The notes: a model not told the origin generated them from the letters alone. Numbered from the stretch's first letter, positions 6,180-14,358 are shown. The stretch: 14,656 nt of DNA from Bdellovibrionales bacterium (GCA_018968995.1 JAGWZD010000023.1:1-14656); one strand, 5' to 3'. Numbers and translations are program-made.

Positions 6180-6877
6180 AGTCCCACATGATCTGAAAGC
6201 CGGTTCCAGGGTGATCCGGTAAGAACCCGTGCCTCTCGAACCGAAAATCCTCGGGTATAAATTCGGTCCAGCCTCAGGGTGGGCATCCAAATCGGAAAAG
6301 TGCGAGCATGCTCGCCCGTGATTTTTTGATAGGCCTCATGAACGTCGAGTCTTTTTTCAAAGATTGGACTGGCGCGTTCTCTCCAGTCGTTAAAGTCTCC
6401 TCCCATCACTACAGGCTCGTGTCGATGAATCATCCGGTAAATGCGATGACAAACTCGTCGAATCTGGCTTCGTCGCTCGGCCTCAAGTAGTCCCAGATGA
6501 ATGGAGAGCGCATGAATACTTTGATGAACCTCTGGAATTCGAAGGGTTGCATGTAAAATTCCCCGTCGTTCAAGTTTATTCGTAGAGATATCTACGTTTT
6601 CAAACGACTCAATCGGATATTTACTCATCAGCGCATTTCCATGATGTCCCAAAGAGCTGATGGCGTTTTTTCCATAGGCATGATGGTGCCACAGATCATC
6701 AGCGAGGTACTCCAGCTGAGAGTGGTTCTCTTGAATGTCTAGACCGAGAACTTCCTGAAGAAACACGAGATCAGCATGAACATCATGGATGGCTTCTTTC
6801 ATGAGATGAAGCACTTTTTTTCGTTTTAAATGATGAAAGCCTTTATGGATATTATAGGTCAGCACTCGAAGTTTCAT
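6143..6877 (-). CDS. Endonuclease/exonuclease/phosphatase (EEP) family protein, YbhP-like
   Basis: A 244-residue EEP-fold metallo-hydrolase. Visible motifs are LTYNIHKG (Asn9), VFLQE (Glu42), GNALMSKYPI, SIHLGL (His127), GGDFND (Asp161, Asn163), LDRIY (Asp204) and the terminal SDH (Asp229, His230), so the full catalytic set is present. No signal peptide is seen. Members cut DNA, phosphoinositides or other phosphodiesters. The pairing with a phospholipase-D/cardiolipin-synthase-like gene directly upstream resembles E. coli ybhP next to clsB (ybhO), pointing to a phospholipid-related role. ATG 6877 is chosen because it opens on MKLRVLTYNIHKG and overlaps the upstream stop (TGATG). A longer frame to 6988 lies inside the upstream gene. 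The 3' end overlaps the convergent response-regulator gene. The substrate is unknown. Confidence 0.87.
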   Translation of the reverse strand: MKLRVLTYNIHKGFHHLKRKKVLHLMKEAIHDVHADLVFLQEVLGLDIQENHSQLEYLADDLWHHHAYGKNAISSLGHHGNALMSKYPIESFENVDISTNKLERRGILHATLRIPEVHQSIHALSIHLGLLEAERRSQIRRVCHRIYRMIHRHEPVVMGGDFNDWRERASPIFEKRLDVHEAYQKITGEHARTFPIWMPTLRLDRIYTRGFSVREARVLTGSPWNRLSDHVGLYAELALNEEDK

Positions 6878-8769
6878 CAGCGCACCACCTGATTCATGCT
6901 CTTTACAATCCAAAACAAGATGCTGCTGATGATCATTCCATGGATCAAAATAAACCAAGGAATGGGAATCCAGTACTGACTCTGCCACAGAAGTTTGTCG
7001 TAAATTCTAAATCGAGGATTGATCCATGCCCGAAGGGCAGAGACAAATTTTCTCTTTCCGAAATCACGAATGGCGATCGGAGATCGACGAGTGGTCCAGT
7101 GCTTTAAAATACTTGGAAAAACACGTCCCCAGCTGATGGATACTATTCCAGCCATCCACCAAGACAGAACCACCACTTCTGAAGCGATTCGACTTTCCAT
7201 TTGAAGGGGGGCGGCAAGAATCAATGCAATAAACGGAACCGGCATCAGCCAAACCGAAAAAATGAGCGCGCAAAGCATCCAACCTAAAAGTCCGAGATGA
7301 GTGCTTTTTGGATAAAAGAAAATCGCTAGCGGTGTGAAGCCTAGGGTCCATGAAATTACAATCGCGGCCACCTGGGTGATATACCGCGTCGTGCGTTTCT
7401 CCAGTCGAGCGTAAATTCGTCGTTTAAATCGATGAAAATAAGGAATCTCAGGGTCCACGCATCGATGCCAAGCGATTCGGCTCAGCACGGGGTCTCGTTG
7501 GGTAATCATCGTAGCTTCGGTGATCGAGTCTACCTTCGATAGCGAAAGCGAGTCCCAGTGGCGAGAGAGATTTTTTTTAAATCGCGCAATATGTTTTTTT
7601 TCATTCTCATTGGTGGCCTCGAAAGTCAGCATCAGTTCTGAATCCATTCGAAGCGCACGAGCTGAAAAATTGGCTGAACCGATACTGATGAACTGATCGT
7701 CGGTGAGAAGCAGCTTAGAGTGGACGTAGATGGGGCGGCTTTTCGTGTAGGGGCGATAGACCTGAAGGCGTACGAGGTCAGTTTTTTTCAAGGCGGCGCG
7801 CTCGAGCTCGGCGAGCAATTGGGCTTGATACCCCGACATTCGGGCGGCAAGCATCTTGAGGTTTGAAAGATCAGCAAGAATCAGGGTGATCTTCAGTGGG
7901 GTGGTGGCCCGTTGAATTCGTTGCTGAAGGGCAGAGGCCACGTGTCTGGACCAAAAGTATTGCCCTTCCATCCAGATCTCACTCTGAGCATTTAAAATCA
8001 GATCTCGAAAGAGAAACTCGATCTCTCGGACGATCGGATGATGAGATTCACCCGGGTCTACGCTGGAGCGTGTTCTACTGAGCCAAACGCGATGGCCCTG
8101 CTCTGGGGTGTGTTCAGGAAGAGCGATCATGGGATCAGGAAAAGGAATCGTGCTGAGCAGGCGCCAGCGCCTGCGAAGGTGCTGATGGATCAGCGAGCAG
8201 ATCGGTCCACTGACTTGAACCCCTAGCTCATGGTAGGGGCCGTGGACCTCGTGATGCCGATCTAGTGAGCGCCTGGGATCACGAACAAGGTGCTGAGGGC
8301 TATCCCATCGGTCTGCGCACAGGTCGACCCCGCCGGTCAGCGCAAACCTTCCGTCGATCATGACGATCTTTTCGTGGTGAGAAACGCCAAAAGAATGGCG
8401 GCTATCAAAAACCAGGTGCACGTGAGGATGAAGCTCTTCCCAGACCCGAGTCTGTAGCCATTCGCGTTGGGGGATGTAAAACGAAGGGTGGTCCCAAAGC
8501 AGAAGATAAAATCGCAGGTGGGGGCGGCTCTGGCAGAGCCTCAGGAGTTTCTCGCGGAGCGTTTCATACGCGGGCGGTTGGAGAGGATCGAGGCGATTCG
8601 GACGTAATAGCGGAAGGCGAGAGTCGAGCTGCCAGCCGACGATCAGGACCCAATGCTCTGCGTCTTCAACCAGCTCGGAAAACCGGTCAAAATACTGCGA
8701 GGCATCCCAGAGTTCCTCCCAGCTAGCGGCTTGCCCGAACCTCCAAAATGCTCGCCTCGAAAGCGTCAC
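6877..8769 (-). CDS. Phospholipase D/cardiolipin-synthase-like protein with C-terminal membrane domain
   Basis: A 630-residue protein with two HKD catalytic motifs: SHHEKIVMIDG (His132, Lys134, Asp139) and VHSKLLLTDDQF (His350, Lys352, Asp357), each followed by the usual G-G/G-S-x-N-type stretch. Together they form one phosphatidyl-transfer or phosphodiesterase active site. After a linker come about four hydrophobic segments (roughly 464-486, 492-520, 530-549, 602-624). The LMPVPFIALILAA stretch and the later WGRVFPSILK resemble a degenerate VTT/SNARE-associated (DedA-like) membrane core, as in known PLD-VTT fusions. The start is GTG 8769; an in-frame stop lies just upstream and no other start codon is nearby, though no clear ribosome site is visible. 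A membrane-anchored role in phospholipid or cardiolipin metabolism is likely. It is co-transcribed with the EEP gene. Two A8 tracts (minus strand) fall between the catalytic and membrane parts. Confidence 0.85.
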   Translation of the reverse strand: MTLSRRAFWRFGQAASWEELWDASQYFDRFSELVEDAEHWVLIVGWQLDSRLPLLRPNRLDPLQPPAYETLREKLLRLCQSRPHLRFYLLLWDHPSFYIPQREWLQTRVWEELHPHVHLVFDSRHSFGVSHHEKIVMIDGRFALTGGVDLCADRWDSPQHLVRDPRRSLDRHHEVHGPYHELGVQVSGPICSLIHQHLRRRWRLLSTIPFPDPMIALPEHTPEQGHRVWLSRTRSSVDPGESHHPIVREIEFLFRDLILNAQSEIWMEGQYFWSRHVASALQQRIQRATTPLKITLILADLSNLKMLAARMSGYQAQLLAELERAALKKTDLVRLQVYRPYTKSRPIYVHSKLLLTDDQFISIGSANFSARALRMDSELMLTFEATNENEKKHIARFKKNLSRHWDSLSLSKVDSITEATMITQRDPVLSRIAWHRCVDPEIPYFHRFKRRIYARLEKRTTRYITQVAAIVISWTLGFTPLAIFFYPKSTHLGLLGWMLCALIFSVWLMPVPFIALILAAPLQMESRIASEVVVLSWWMAGIVSISWGRVFPSILKHWTTRRSPIAIRDFGKRKFVSALRAWINPRFRIYDKLLWQSQYWIPIPWFILIHGMIISSILFWIVKSMNQVVR

Positions 8770-8810
8770 AAACCATAGAAATTACAAGCAACATGCCTCA
8801 TGATGAGCAA

Positions 8811-10631
8811 ATGCAACGTACTGTAAGATCGCATACTTGTGGAGAATTGCGTGCAACCCATGATGGAAAGGAAGTGACCCTCTGTGGCTGGGTCAGCAAG
8901 CGTCGTGACCACGGCGGGCTGATCTTTATCGATCTGCGAGATCGCCACGGAATGACTCAAATCACTTTCGATCCTGCAGAAAAATCCGGAGCGAGCGGGC
9001 TTCACGAGTTGGCGGGCCGCCTTCGAGGCGAGTACGTGATTTGGGTCAAAGGAAAAGTGCGCGTGCGTCCCGGGGCGATGGCCAATAAGGCGATGGCGAC
9101 AGGCGCGGTAGAGCTTTTGGCTTTTGATTTAAAAATCCTTTCCGAAGCCAAGACGCCACCTTTTGTGATCGATGATGAGGCCGAAGTCGCCGAGAACCTC
9201 CGTCTGAAGTACCGATATCTCGATCTTCGGCGTCCTTCGCTGCAACGAAACCTAGTGACTCGACATCGAATGTTGTCGATCGTGCGTAATCACTTAGATG
9301 CCCACGGCTTCTGCGAGGTCGAAACCCCGATCCTTTACAAGTCGACTCCTGAGGGAGCGCGAGATTTCATCGTGCCGAGTCGACTGAATCCAGGAACGTT
9401 CTATGCTCTTCCTCAGTCGCCTCAGACTTTGAAGCAGCTATTAATGATCAGTGGAATGGATCGGTACTACCAAATCGCTCGGTGTTTTCGAGATGAAGAC
9501 CTGCGCGCAGATCGTCAGCCCGAGTTTTCTCAAATCGACATCGAGACTTCTTTTTTAGATGAAGAAGCCTTCTTTCCGATTTTCGAAGAGATGATGAAAA
9601 AGCTGTGGAAAGAGATTTTGAATCAAGACATTCAAACTCCATTTCCGCGAATGCCTTACAAAGAAGCGATGAGTCGCTTTGGTAGCGACAAGCCTGATGT
9701 GCGCTTTGGTCTAGAGCTACAAGACTTATCAGCTCTTTTTGAAAAAAGCTCTTTTCAGGTTTTTAGTAACGCCCTAAAAACGAGCGCGCGCGGAAATCGG
9801 GGCTCAATTCGTGGAATCGTTATTCCCGGTTCTGCAGAAAAGTACTCGCGTAAAGATTTAGATGAGCTGCAAGCACTTGCAGCAACCCATGGAGCCAAGG
9901 GTTTGCTTTGGATCAAGACCTTAGCAGACGGCGAACTTCAAAGCCCGGCGGCAAAATTTTTCTCTGAAGAAGAGAAAAAGGCCCTGGTCTCGCGTCTTTC
10001 GTTGAAGTCGGGCGATCTTGTTTTGATTGTGGCTGATGGAAAAAATAAGGTGGTTTGTGAATCACTCGGAGCGATTCGCTTGAGCGTAGGGGCTCGTGAG
10101 GGTCTGATGCCGAAACTCGGCGAAGGAAAGCCCGCATTTCTTTGGGTGGTGAATTTTCCACTTCTAGAGTTTGATGACCGCGATGGACGTTTCTATGCCT
10201 GCCATCATCCGTTTACTTCGCCTAAGCCCGAGCATTTCGACGATTTCGTGGCCAGCAGGAACTTAGAACACATCGAAGCTAGTGCGTACGACATGGTTTT
10301 AAATGGGGTCGAAATTGGCGGCGGAAGCATGCGTATTTATCGGCCCGATGTTCAAGCAGCCATGTTTAAGATTTTGGGCCTCACCCCAGAGGAAGCTCAG
10401 CATAAATTCGGATTTTTCTTAGAAGCCCTCCAGTACGGCACTCCTCCTCACGGGGGTATGGCTTTCGGAGTGGATCGACTTGCGGCTCTTCTTTGTGGCG
10501 TCGGGCCGATTCGCGATGTCATGGCATTTCCGAAAACTCAAAGGGGTACTTGCTTGATGTCAGAGTCACCCTCAGAGGTGAGTGCTGAGCAATTGGCAGA
10601 GCTCGGTGTTTCGATCACCGCAAAACGGTAG
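8811..10631 (+). CDS. aspS: Aspartyl-tRNA synthetase, probably non-discriminating
   Basis: A 606-residue class IIb synthetase of bacterial type (E. coli: 590 aa). It has an OB-fold anticodon domain at the N-terminus (VTLCGWVSKRRDHGGLIFID), motif 2 (CFRDEDLRADRQPEFSQID), the GAD insertion, then QYGTPPHGGMAFGVDRLAAL as motif 3. It charges tRNA with Asp in the cytoplasm. His34 in RRDHGG replaces the Leu of discriminating E. coli AspRS, and the following loop (VRVRPGAMANK) lacks the E. coli Lys. Both point to an enzyme that also makes Asp-tRNA(Asn). I start it at ATG 8811 (MQRTVRSHTCGEL) because this matches the family N-terminus. In-frame ATGs at 8793 and 8748 are possible, but the ribosome sites are weak for all. 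glpD follows after 10 nt. Confidence 0.95.
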   Translation: MQRTVRSHTCGELRATHDGKEVTLCGWVSKRRDHGGLIFIDLRDRHGMTQITFDPAEKSGASGLHELAGRLRGEYVIWVKGKVRVRPGAMANKAMATGAVELLAFDLKILSEAKTPPFVIDDEAEVAENLRLKYRYLDLRRPSLQRNLVTRHRMLSIVRNHLDAHGFCEVETPILYKSTPEGARDFIVPSRLNPGTFYALPQSPQTLKQLLMISGMDRYYQIARCFRDEDLRADRQPEFSQIDIETSFLDEEAFFPIFEEMMKKLWKEILNQDIQTPFPRMPYKEAMSRFGSDKPDVRFGLELQDLSALFEKSSFQVFSNALKTSARGNRGSIRGIVIPGSAEKYSRKDLDELQALAATHGAKGLLWIKTLADGELQSPAAKFFSEEEKKALVSRLSLKSGDLVLIVADGKNKVVCESLGAIRLSVGAREGLMPKLGEGKPAFLWVVNFPLLEFDDRDGRFYACHHPFTSPKPEHFDDFVASRNLEHIEASAYDMVLNGVEIGGGSMRIYRPDVQAAMFKILGLTPEEAQHKFGFFLEALQYGTPPHGGMAFGVDRLAALLCGVGPIRDVMAFPKTQRGTCLMSESPSEVSAEQLAELGVSITAKR

Positions 10632-10635
10632 AGGG
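10631..10635 (+). promoter_or_regulatory. Ribosome binding site of glpD
   Basis: GAGGG overlaps the last base of the aspS stop and lies 6 nt before the glpD ATG at 10642. It supports that start and tight coupling with aspS. Confidence 0.7.
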
Positions 10636-10641
10636 TAGATC

Positions 10642-12351
10642 ATGCAGTCGCAGGCAGAGTTTTCACCTCGAAAACGACAAGAAACTTTAGAGAGATTTTC
10701 TCAAGAAAAGTTTGATGTTCTTGTGGTCGGAGGCGGAATCACCGGAGCAGCAGTGGCCCGCGATTGCGTAAGCCGCGGGCTTTCCGTGGCCCTGCTCGAG
10801 CGCCGGGATTTTAGTTATGGCACTTCTTCTCGAAGCTCGAAGTTGATTCATGGAGGCCTTCGTTACCTCGAGAACTTTGAATTTAAGCTGGTGTTTGAGG
10901 CGTTAACCGAGAGAGCACTTTTGCTGAAAAATGTTCCTCATATGGTTCGCCCGCTACCGTTTTATTTTCCAGTGTATGAAGGGGATCGAACTGGGAAAAC
11001 CCTTTTGGGTATCGGAATGTGGCTTTATGATCTCCTGGCTCTTTTTAGAACACCGGGCTATCACCGGTCGTTTTCCAAGAAAAAGTTGCTTCAAGACTTA
11101 CCTCAGCTTCGTAAGGATGGGCTCAAAGGCGGATTTCGATATTATGACGCCAGCATGTGGGATGACGTTCTTGGGGTAGAAATTTTACGAGACGCCTCTC
11201 GTTTTGGGGCCGCAGTGGCCAATTACGTCGAGGCCACGACCCCATTTTGGCAAGAGGGAAGGATTCAGGGCTTTGAGTTTCGAGATCTTGAATCAGGCAA
11301 GCAGGGGTGTGTTCTAGCAGATCAAGTGATTGTTTGCGCTGGACCCTGGACTGATGAGCTCGGCCGTAAGCTTGCTTCAGGGCCTGAGCAGAAAGAGTGG
11401 AGAAATTGGCTTGCTCCGAGCAAAGGCGTACATTTGATTTTTGACCTGAAGAAGCTTCCGCTTCCAGGCGCCATGGTCATGAGCGAGCAAAAAGACGGAA
11501 GAATCTCATTCGTTATTCCGCGTCCCGATTTTGGAGCAGGTGTGCTGATTGTGGGCACCACCGATGGTCCTACTCCACAAGATCCTGATCGGGCCGAAAT
11601 AGGAAAAGACGATATTGAGTATTTGCTGGGATTACTGAATCGATATTTTCCAACTGTTGGCTTTCAAGTGGGCGACATTTTGAGCGCGTATATTGGGGTA
11701 CGTCCGCTAGCCATTCCTCCAGTAGGTGCGGGTGAGTTGGCAGATTCGAAGTCCCTGCAAAAGGTGAGTCGAGAGCATCACATTGATTCGGGCCCCGGGG
11801 GCACGGTGCTCGTGGCTGGCGGAAAATACACCACGCATCGAACCATGGCTGAAGAGATCGTGGCTTTCGCATTAAGTAAGAATCGGGTTCTTCAGGAACG
11901 CCAGAAAATGCGATTTTCGACAAAAAACGTCGTGAATCCGCGAGTGACTCCGGCAGAATTACAGCGTGCCCGAGAGAATCCGCGGTCTTCTGAGATTGAG
12001 AAGGAGCTTTGGGATCGCTATGGCGCTGAAGCTCTCGAGATTCTTTCAATTGATGATGAGTTGAAAGAGCGAAAAAAGGCGCGTCAACCCTGTCCAGAAG
12101 GATTTCCTCGGTTAGAGGCGCAGCTGCGCTTTTCTATTCGGCATGGAATGGTCGTTCGTCTTGAGGATTTTTACTTTCGACGGCTACCTTTATTCTTTGC
12201 CCGTGCCGATCACGGACTTCCTTGGGTCGATGAACTGGCTTCAGCTTGGGCCGAAGAGCTAGGCAAAACGAGTGCCGAAGCCCAGGCCGAAGCCTCGAAA
12301 TTGCGGGAAGAATTTAATCGAAGAGAAAAGTGGAGGGCGGCATGTCGCTGA
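10642..12351 (+). CDS. glpD: FAD-dependent glycerol-3-phosphate dehydrogenase
   Basis: A 569-residue flavoprotein that oxidises sn-glycerol-3-phosphate to dihydroxyacetone phosphate and passes electrons to quinone at the inner membrane. The N-terminal dinucleotide-binding fold is clear: FDVLVVGGGITGAAVARDC (24-42) with Glu53 ending the second strand. The family signature SSRSSKLIHGGLRYLE (62-77) follows, then FRYYDASMWDD, the CAGPWTDELG stretch, the GTTDGPTP loop and VAGGKYTTHRTMAEE near residue 400. A C-terminal helical extension of about 150 residues matches the long form, as in B. subtilis GlpD (555 aa), rather than E. coli GlpD (501 aa). It sits in an operon with aspS and the AroB-family gene and overlaps the latter by 10 nt. 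No glpF, glpK or glpR lies nearby, so it may serve lipid-derived glycerol phosphate. Confidence 0.94.
   Translation: MQSQAEFSPRKRQETLERFSQEKFDVLVVGGGITGAAVARDCVSRGLSVALLERRDFSYGTSSRSSKLIHGGLRYLENFEFKLVFEALTERALLLKNVPHMVRPLPFYFPVYEGDRTGKTLLGIGMWLYDLLALFRTPGYHRSFSKKKLLQDLPQLRKDGLKGGFRYYDASMWDDVLGVEILRDASRFGAAVANYVEATTPFWQEGRIQGFEFRDLESGKQGCVLADQVIVCAGPWTDELGRKLASGPEQKEWRNWLAPSKGVHLIFDLKKLPLPGAMVMSEQKDGRISFVIPRPDFGAGVLIVGTTDGPTPQDPDRAEIGKDDIEYLLGLLNRYFPTVGFQVGDILSAYIGVRPLAIPPVGAGELADSKSLQKVSREHHIDSGPGGTVLVAGGKYTTHRTMAEEIVAFALSKNRVLQERQKMRFSTKNVVNPRVTPAELQRARENPRSSEIEKELWDRYGAEALEILSIDDELKERKKARQPCPEGFPRLEAQLRFSIRHGMVVRLEDFYFRRLPLFFARADHGLPWVDELASAWAEELGKTSAEAQAEASKLREEFNRREKWRAACR
12332..12337 (+). 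promoter_or_regulatory. Ribosome binding site deciding the AroB-family start
   Basis: GGAGGG lies 4 nt before ATG 12342, inside the end of glpD. It favours that ATG over the in-frame GTG at 12330, which would lie upstream of the Shine-Dalgarno. Confidence 0.75.
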
Positions 12352-13394
12352 AGAATCCTGTTTCGACTCGTGTACAGTTCTTTTCTAACTTCTCTCGGGT
12401 GTCTCCCGATTCATCAATGATGAATGTGGTTTTCTACGATCAGGCTTTGACGAAGATACCAGGATTAAAGACTTGGCTGAAAAAATTTGATCTTCAGATA
12501 CCGCTTCAAGCCGGAGAGGCACTGAAGTCTGCTCCATCACTGGAAAAGACGATCCAAAAGATCTTCGAGACTCAGACACCTTTTATCGAAGGTAGAACCC
12601 GCTTTTATGCTGTAGGCGGGGGCACGGTTGGCGATTTCGTAGGATTTCTATCGTCCACGTTTCTGCAAGGTGTGGATCTAATCCATGTGCCAACGACCTG
12701 GATTTCGGCAATGGATTCCGCTCACGGCGGTCGCACGGGGCTGAATGCTGCGGGTGTGAAGAATATTCTGAGTACGTTTCATCCTGCAAAAGAGGCGTGG
12801 ATTATTCAGGATTTCTTCAGAAATCAAAAAGGCGCCCGGCTTCAAGAGGCGTTAGGTGATGCAGCACGGATGGCGCTTCTGGATGCCACGGTTTGGAAAG
12901 CTTCCGGAGTCAGCGGCAAGAAGCCTGTCACTTGGTCCCCAGAGCGCCTGTGGAAGCTTTTACCAATAGTGATCGAGGCTAAGCTTCGTTTGGTTCGCCT
13001 AGACCCCCTTGGAACCAAAGGTACTCTGAGTGTTTTAGGTCTAGGCCAGACTTTGGGGCACGCTTTAGAGTCTGCTCACGGAATTTCGCACGGAAAAGCC
13101 CTAGGAGTAGGATTGTTTTTCGCGTTGTGGGTGAGCTGGTGCGAAGGACTACTCAGTAGTGAGCGATTTTTTGCGCTCGAGCATGTGCTGAGTGGACACT
13201 GGGGACTCAGCTTGTCTCAGTTGGACTCGCTTCGGATGGAGCGATACCGAGCAGCTGGCTATATTCTGAGAGATAAAAAAGCGATTGCCTCAGGCGAGAT
13301 TCAGTTTATCGGCCTCAGTGAGATCGGTCGGCCTGAGCATCTAGTCATACCGATTGATGATCTTCTCGATCACCTCGACGGAATGTGGAGCTAG
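12342..13394 (+). CDS. Divergent 3-dehydroquinate synthase (AroB)-family protein
   Basis: A 350-residue protein of the sugar-phosphate-cyclase superfamily. The NAD-binding half is recognisable: VGGGTVGDFVGF (91-102, Asp98) and VPTTWISAMDSAHGGRTGLN (116-135), with Lys140-Asn141. In canonical AroB the next blocks are DSSVGGKT, AEVIK and RalLNFGHTfGHA...HGEAV. Here Lys becomes Arg131 and the Glu metal ligand is at best Asp173. The LNFGHT block reads LGLGQTLGHA, so its metal-binding His becomes Gln236 and the nearby Arg and Asn are also lost. His240 and His250 remain. The upstream Lys of the EAKLRLV segment (Lys214) is kept. Either this is a rapidly evolved AroB of the lineage, or it does a different cyclase-type reaction, or it is inactive. 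It is the last gene after aspS-glpD. Its TAG lies within CTAG shared with the hemB stop on the other strand. Confidence 0.8.
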   Translation: MSLKNPVSTRVQFFSNFSRVSPDSSMMNVVFYDQALTKIPGLKTWLKKFDLQIPLQAGEALKSAPSLEKTIQKIFETQTPFIEGRTRFYAVGGGTVGDFVGFLSSTFLQGVDLIHVPTTWISAMDSAHGGRTGLNAAGVKNILSTFHPAKEAWIIQDFFRNQKGARLQEALGDAARMALLDATVWKASGVSGKKPVTWSPERLWKLLPIVIEAKLRLVRLDPLGTKGTLSVLGLGQTLGHALESAHGISHGKALGVGLFFALWVSWCEGLLSSERFFALEHVLSGHWGLSLSQLDSLRMERYRAAGYILRDKKAIASGEIQFIGLSEIGRPEHLVIPIDDLLDHLDGMWS

Positions 13395-14353
13395 TTCGCT
13401 TTCACACTTAAGGCTGCATAGGTAAAAATAATCTGAGCGCCAGCTCTTCGGATCGACAAGAGAGACTCTTGAAGTGCGCGATCCAGATCGATCCATCCCA
13501 TTCGAGCAGCCGCATGAATCATCGCAAACTCACCACTGACCTGGTAGGCGGCGATCGGAACATCGCAGTGATGATGAAGATCACTAATGATATCTAGATA
13601 GGAAAGCGCAGGCTTGACCATTAGGATGTCGGCACCCTCTTGAATGTCCAGCCGGGCTTCGCGAAGTGCCTCGATGCGATTGGCCGGATTCATCTGGTAT
13701 GTTTTTTTGTCGCCAAAACGTGGGGCCGAGTCGAGTGCCTGCCGAAAAGGGCCATAGAGTGAAGATGCGTACTTGGCTGTATAAGAAAGAATTCCCGTCT
13801 CGCTAAAGCCTTGAGAGTCGAGATGAGAACGGATCGCCTCTATTCGGCCATCCATCATGTCTGATGGAGCCACAAAGTCGACTCCAGCTTGCGCGAGACA
13901 AAGTGCCTGTTCACAAAGAATGGGCAGGGTGGGGTCATTGACGACGCGGCCTTCGTGCACCAGTCCGTCATGCCCGTCACTCGAGTAGGGATCCATGGCG
14001 ACATCAGCAAAAAGTACCAGCTCGGGAAACCGCTTTTTAATCGCTCGAATCGAGTCAGGCGCAATTCCTTTTGGGTTTTTGGATTCTGACGCCCGAGCAT
14101 CTTTCTTTTCGTTCGGCACCACAGGAAACAGAGCAATCCCAAGAATTCCACTTTCGGCAGCCTTTTCTGCTTCGCGAAGTGCCTCATCAATGCTGAGTCG
14201 ATAACTTCCAGGAATCGCTGGGATCTCCTCTCGCAATTTATCCCCCTCTTTTACGAAAAGGGGGAGTACAAGCTGGCGTTGAGAAAGCTGAGTCTCTTGA
14301 AGCATTTTTCGGAGAGACTCGGATCGACGATTTCGACGAGGGCGTTCCAGCAT
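13391..14353 (-). CDS. hemB: Porphobilinogen synthase (delta-aminolevulinate dehydratase)
   Basis: A 320-residue, full-length enzyme that condenses two 5-aminolevulinates into porphobilinogen in heme synthesis. The two active-site lysines are Lys194 (SYTAKYASSLYGPFR) and the Schiff-base Lys247 (ILMVKPALSYLDI). VDFVAPSDMMDGR and AAYQVSGEFAMI are family signatures. The metal loop reads DVAMDPYSSDGHDG: the three zinc Cys of the human/yeast type are replaced by Ala119, Asp121 and Asp129, so this is the Asp-rich, Mg-dependent type, as in Pseudomonas. The N-terminus RPRRNRRSE and a GGAG site support ATG 14353. It follows hemH by 9 nt in one operon. The stop overlaps the stop of the convergent AroB-family gene. 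Confidence 0.96.
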   Translation of the reverse strand: MLERPRRNRRSESLRKMLQETQLSQRQLVLPLFVKEGDKLREEIPAIPGSYRLSIDEALREAEKAAESGILGIALFPVVPNEKKDARASESKNPKGIAPDSIRAIKKRFPELVLFADVAMDPYSSDGHDGLVHEGRVVNDPTLPILCEQALCLAQAGVDFVAPSDMMDGRIEAIRSHLDSQGFSETGILSYTAKYASSLYGPFRQALDSAPRFGDKKTYQMNPANRIEALREARLDIQEGADILMVKPALSYLDIISDLHHHCDVPIAAYQVSGEFAMIHAAARMGWIDLDRALQESLLSIRRAGAQIIFTYAALSVKAN

Positions 14354-14358
14354 ATTTA

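Noticed and set aside
8748..8810. Longer N-terminus for aspS from ATG 8748
   Set aside because: It would overlap the divergent PLD start and add residues absent from AspRS proteins. MQRTVRSHTCGEL matches the family start.
11570..12049. Minus-strand open frame inside glpD
   Set aside because: glpD is continuous and conserved across this stretch. The antisense frame shows nothing recognisable.
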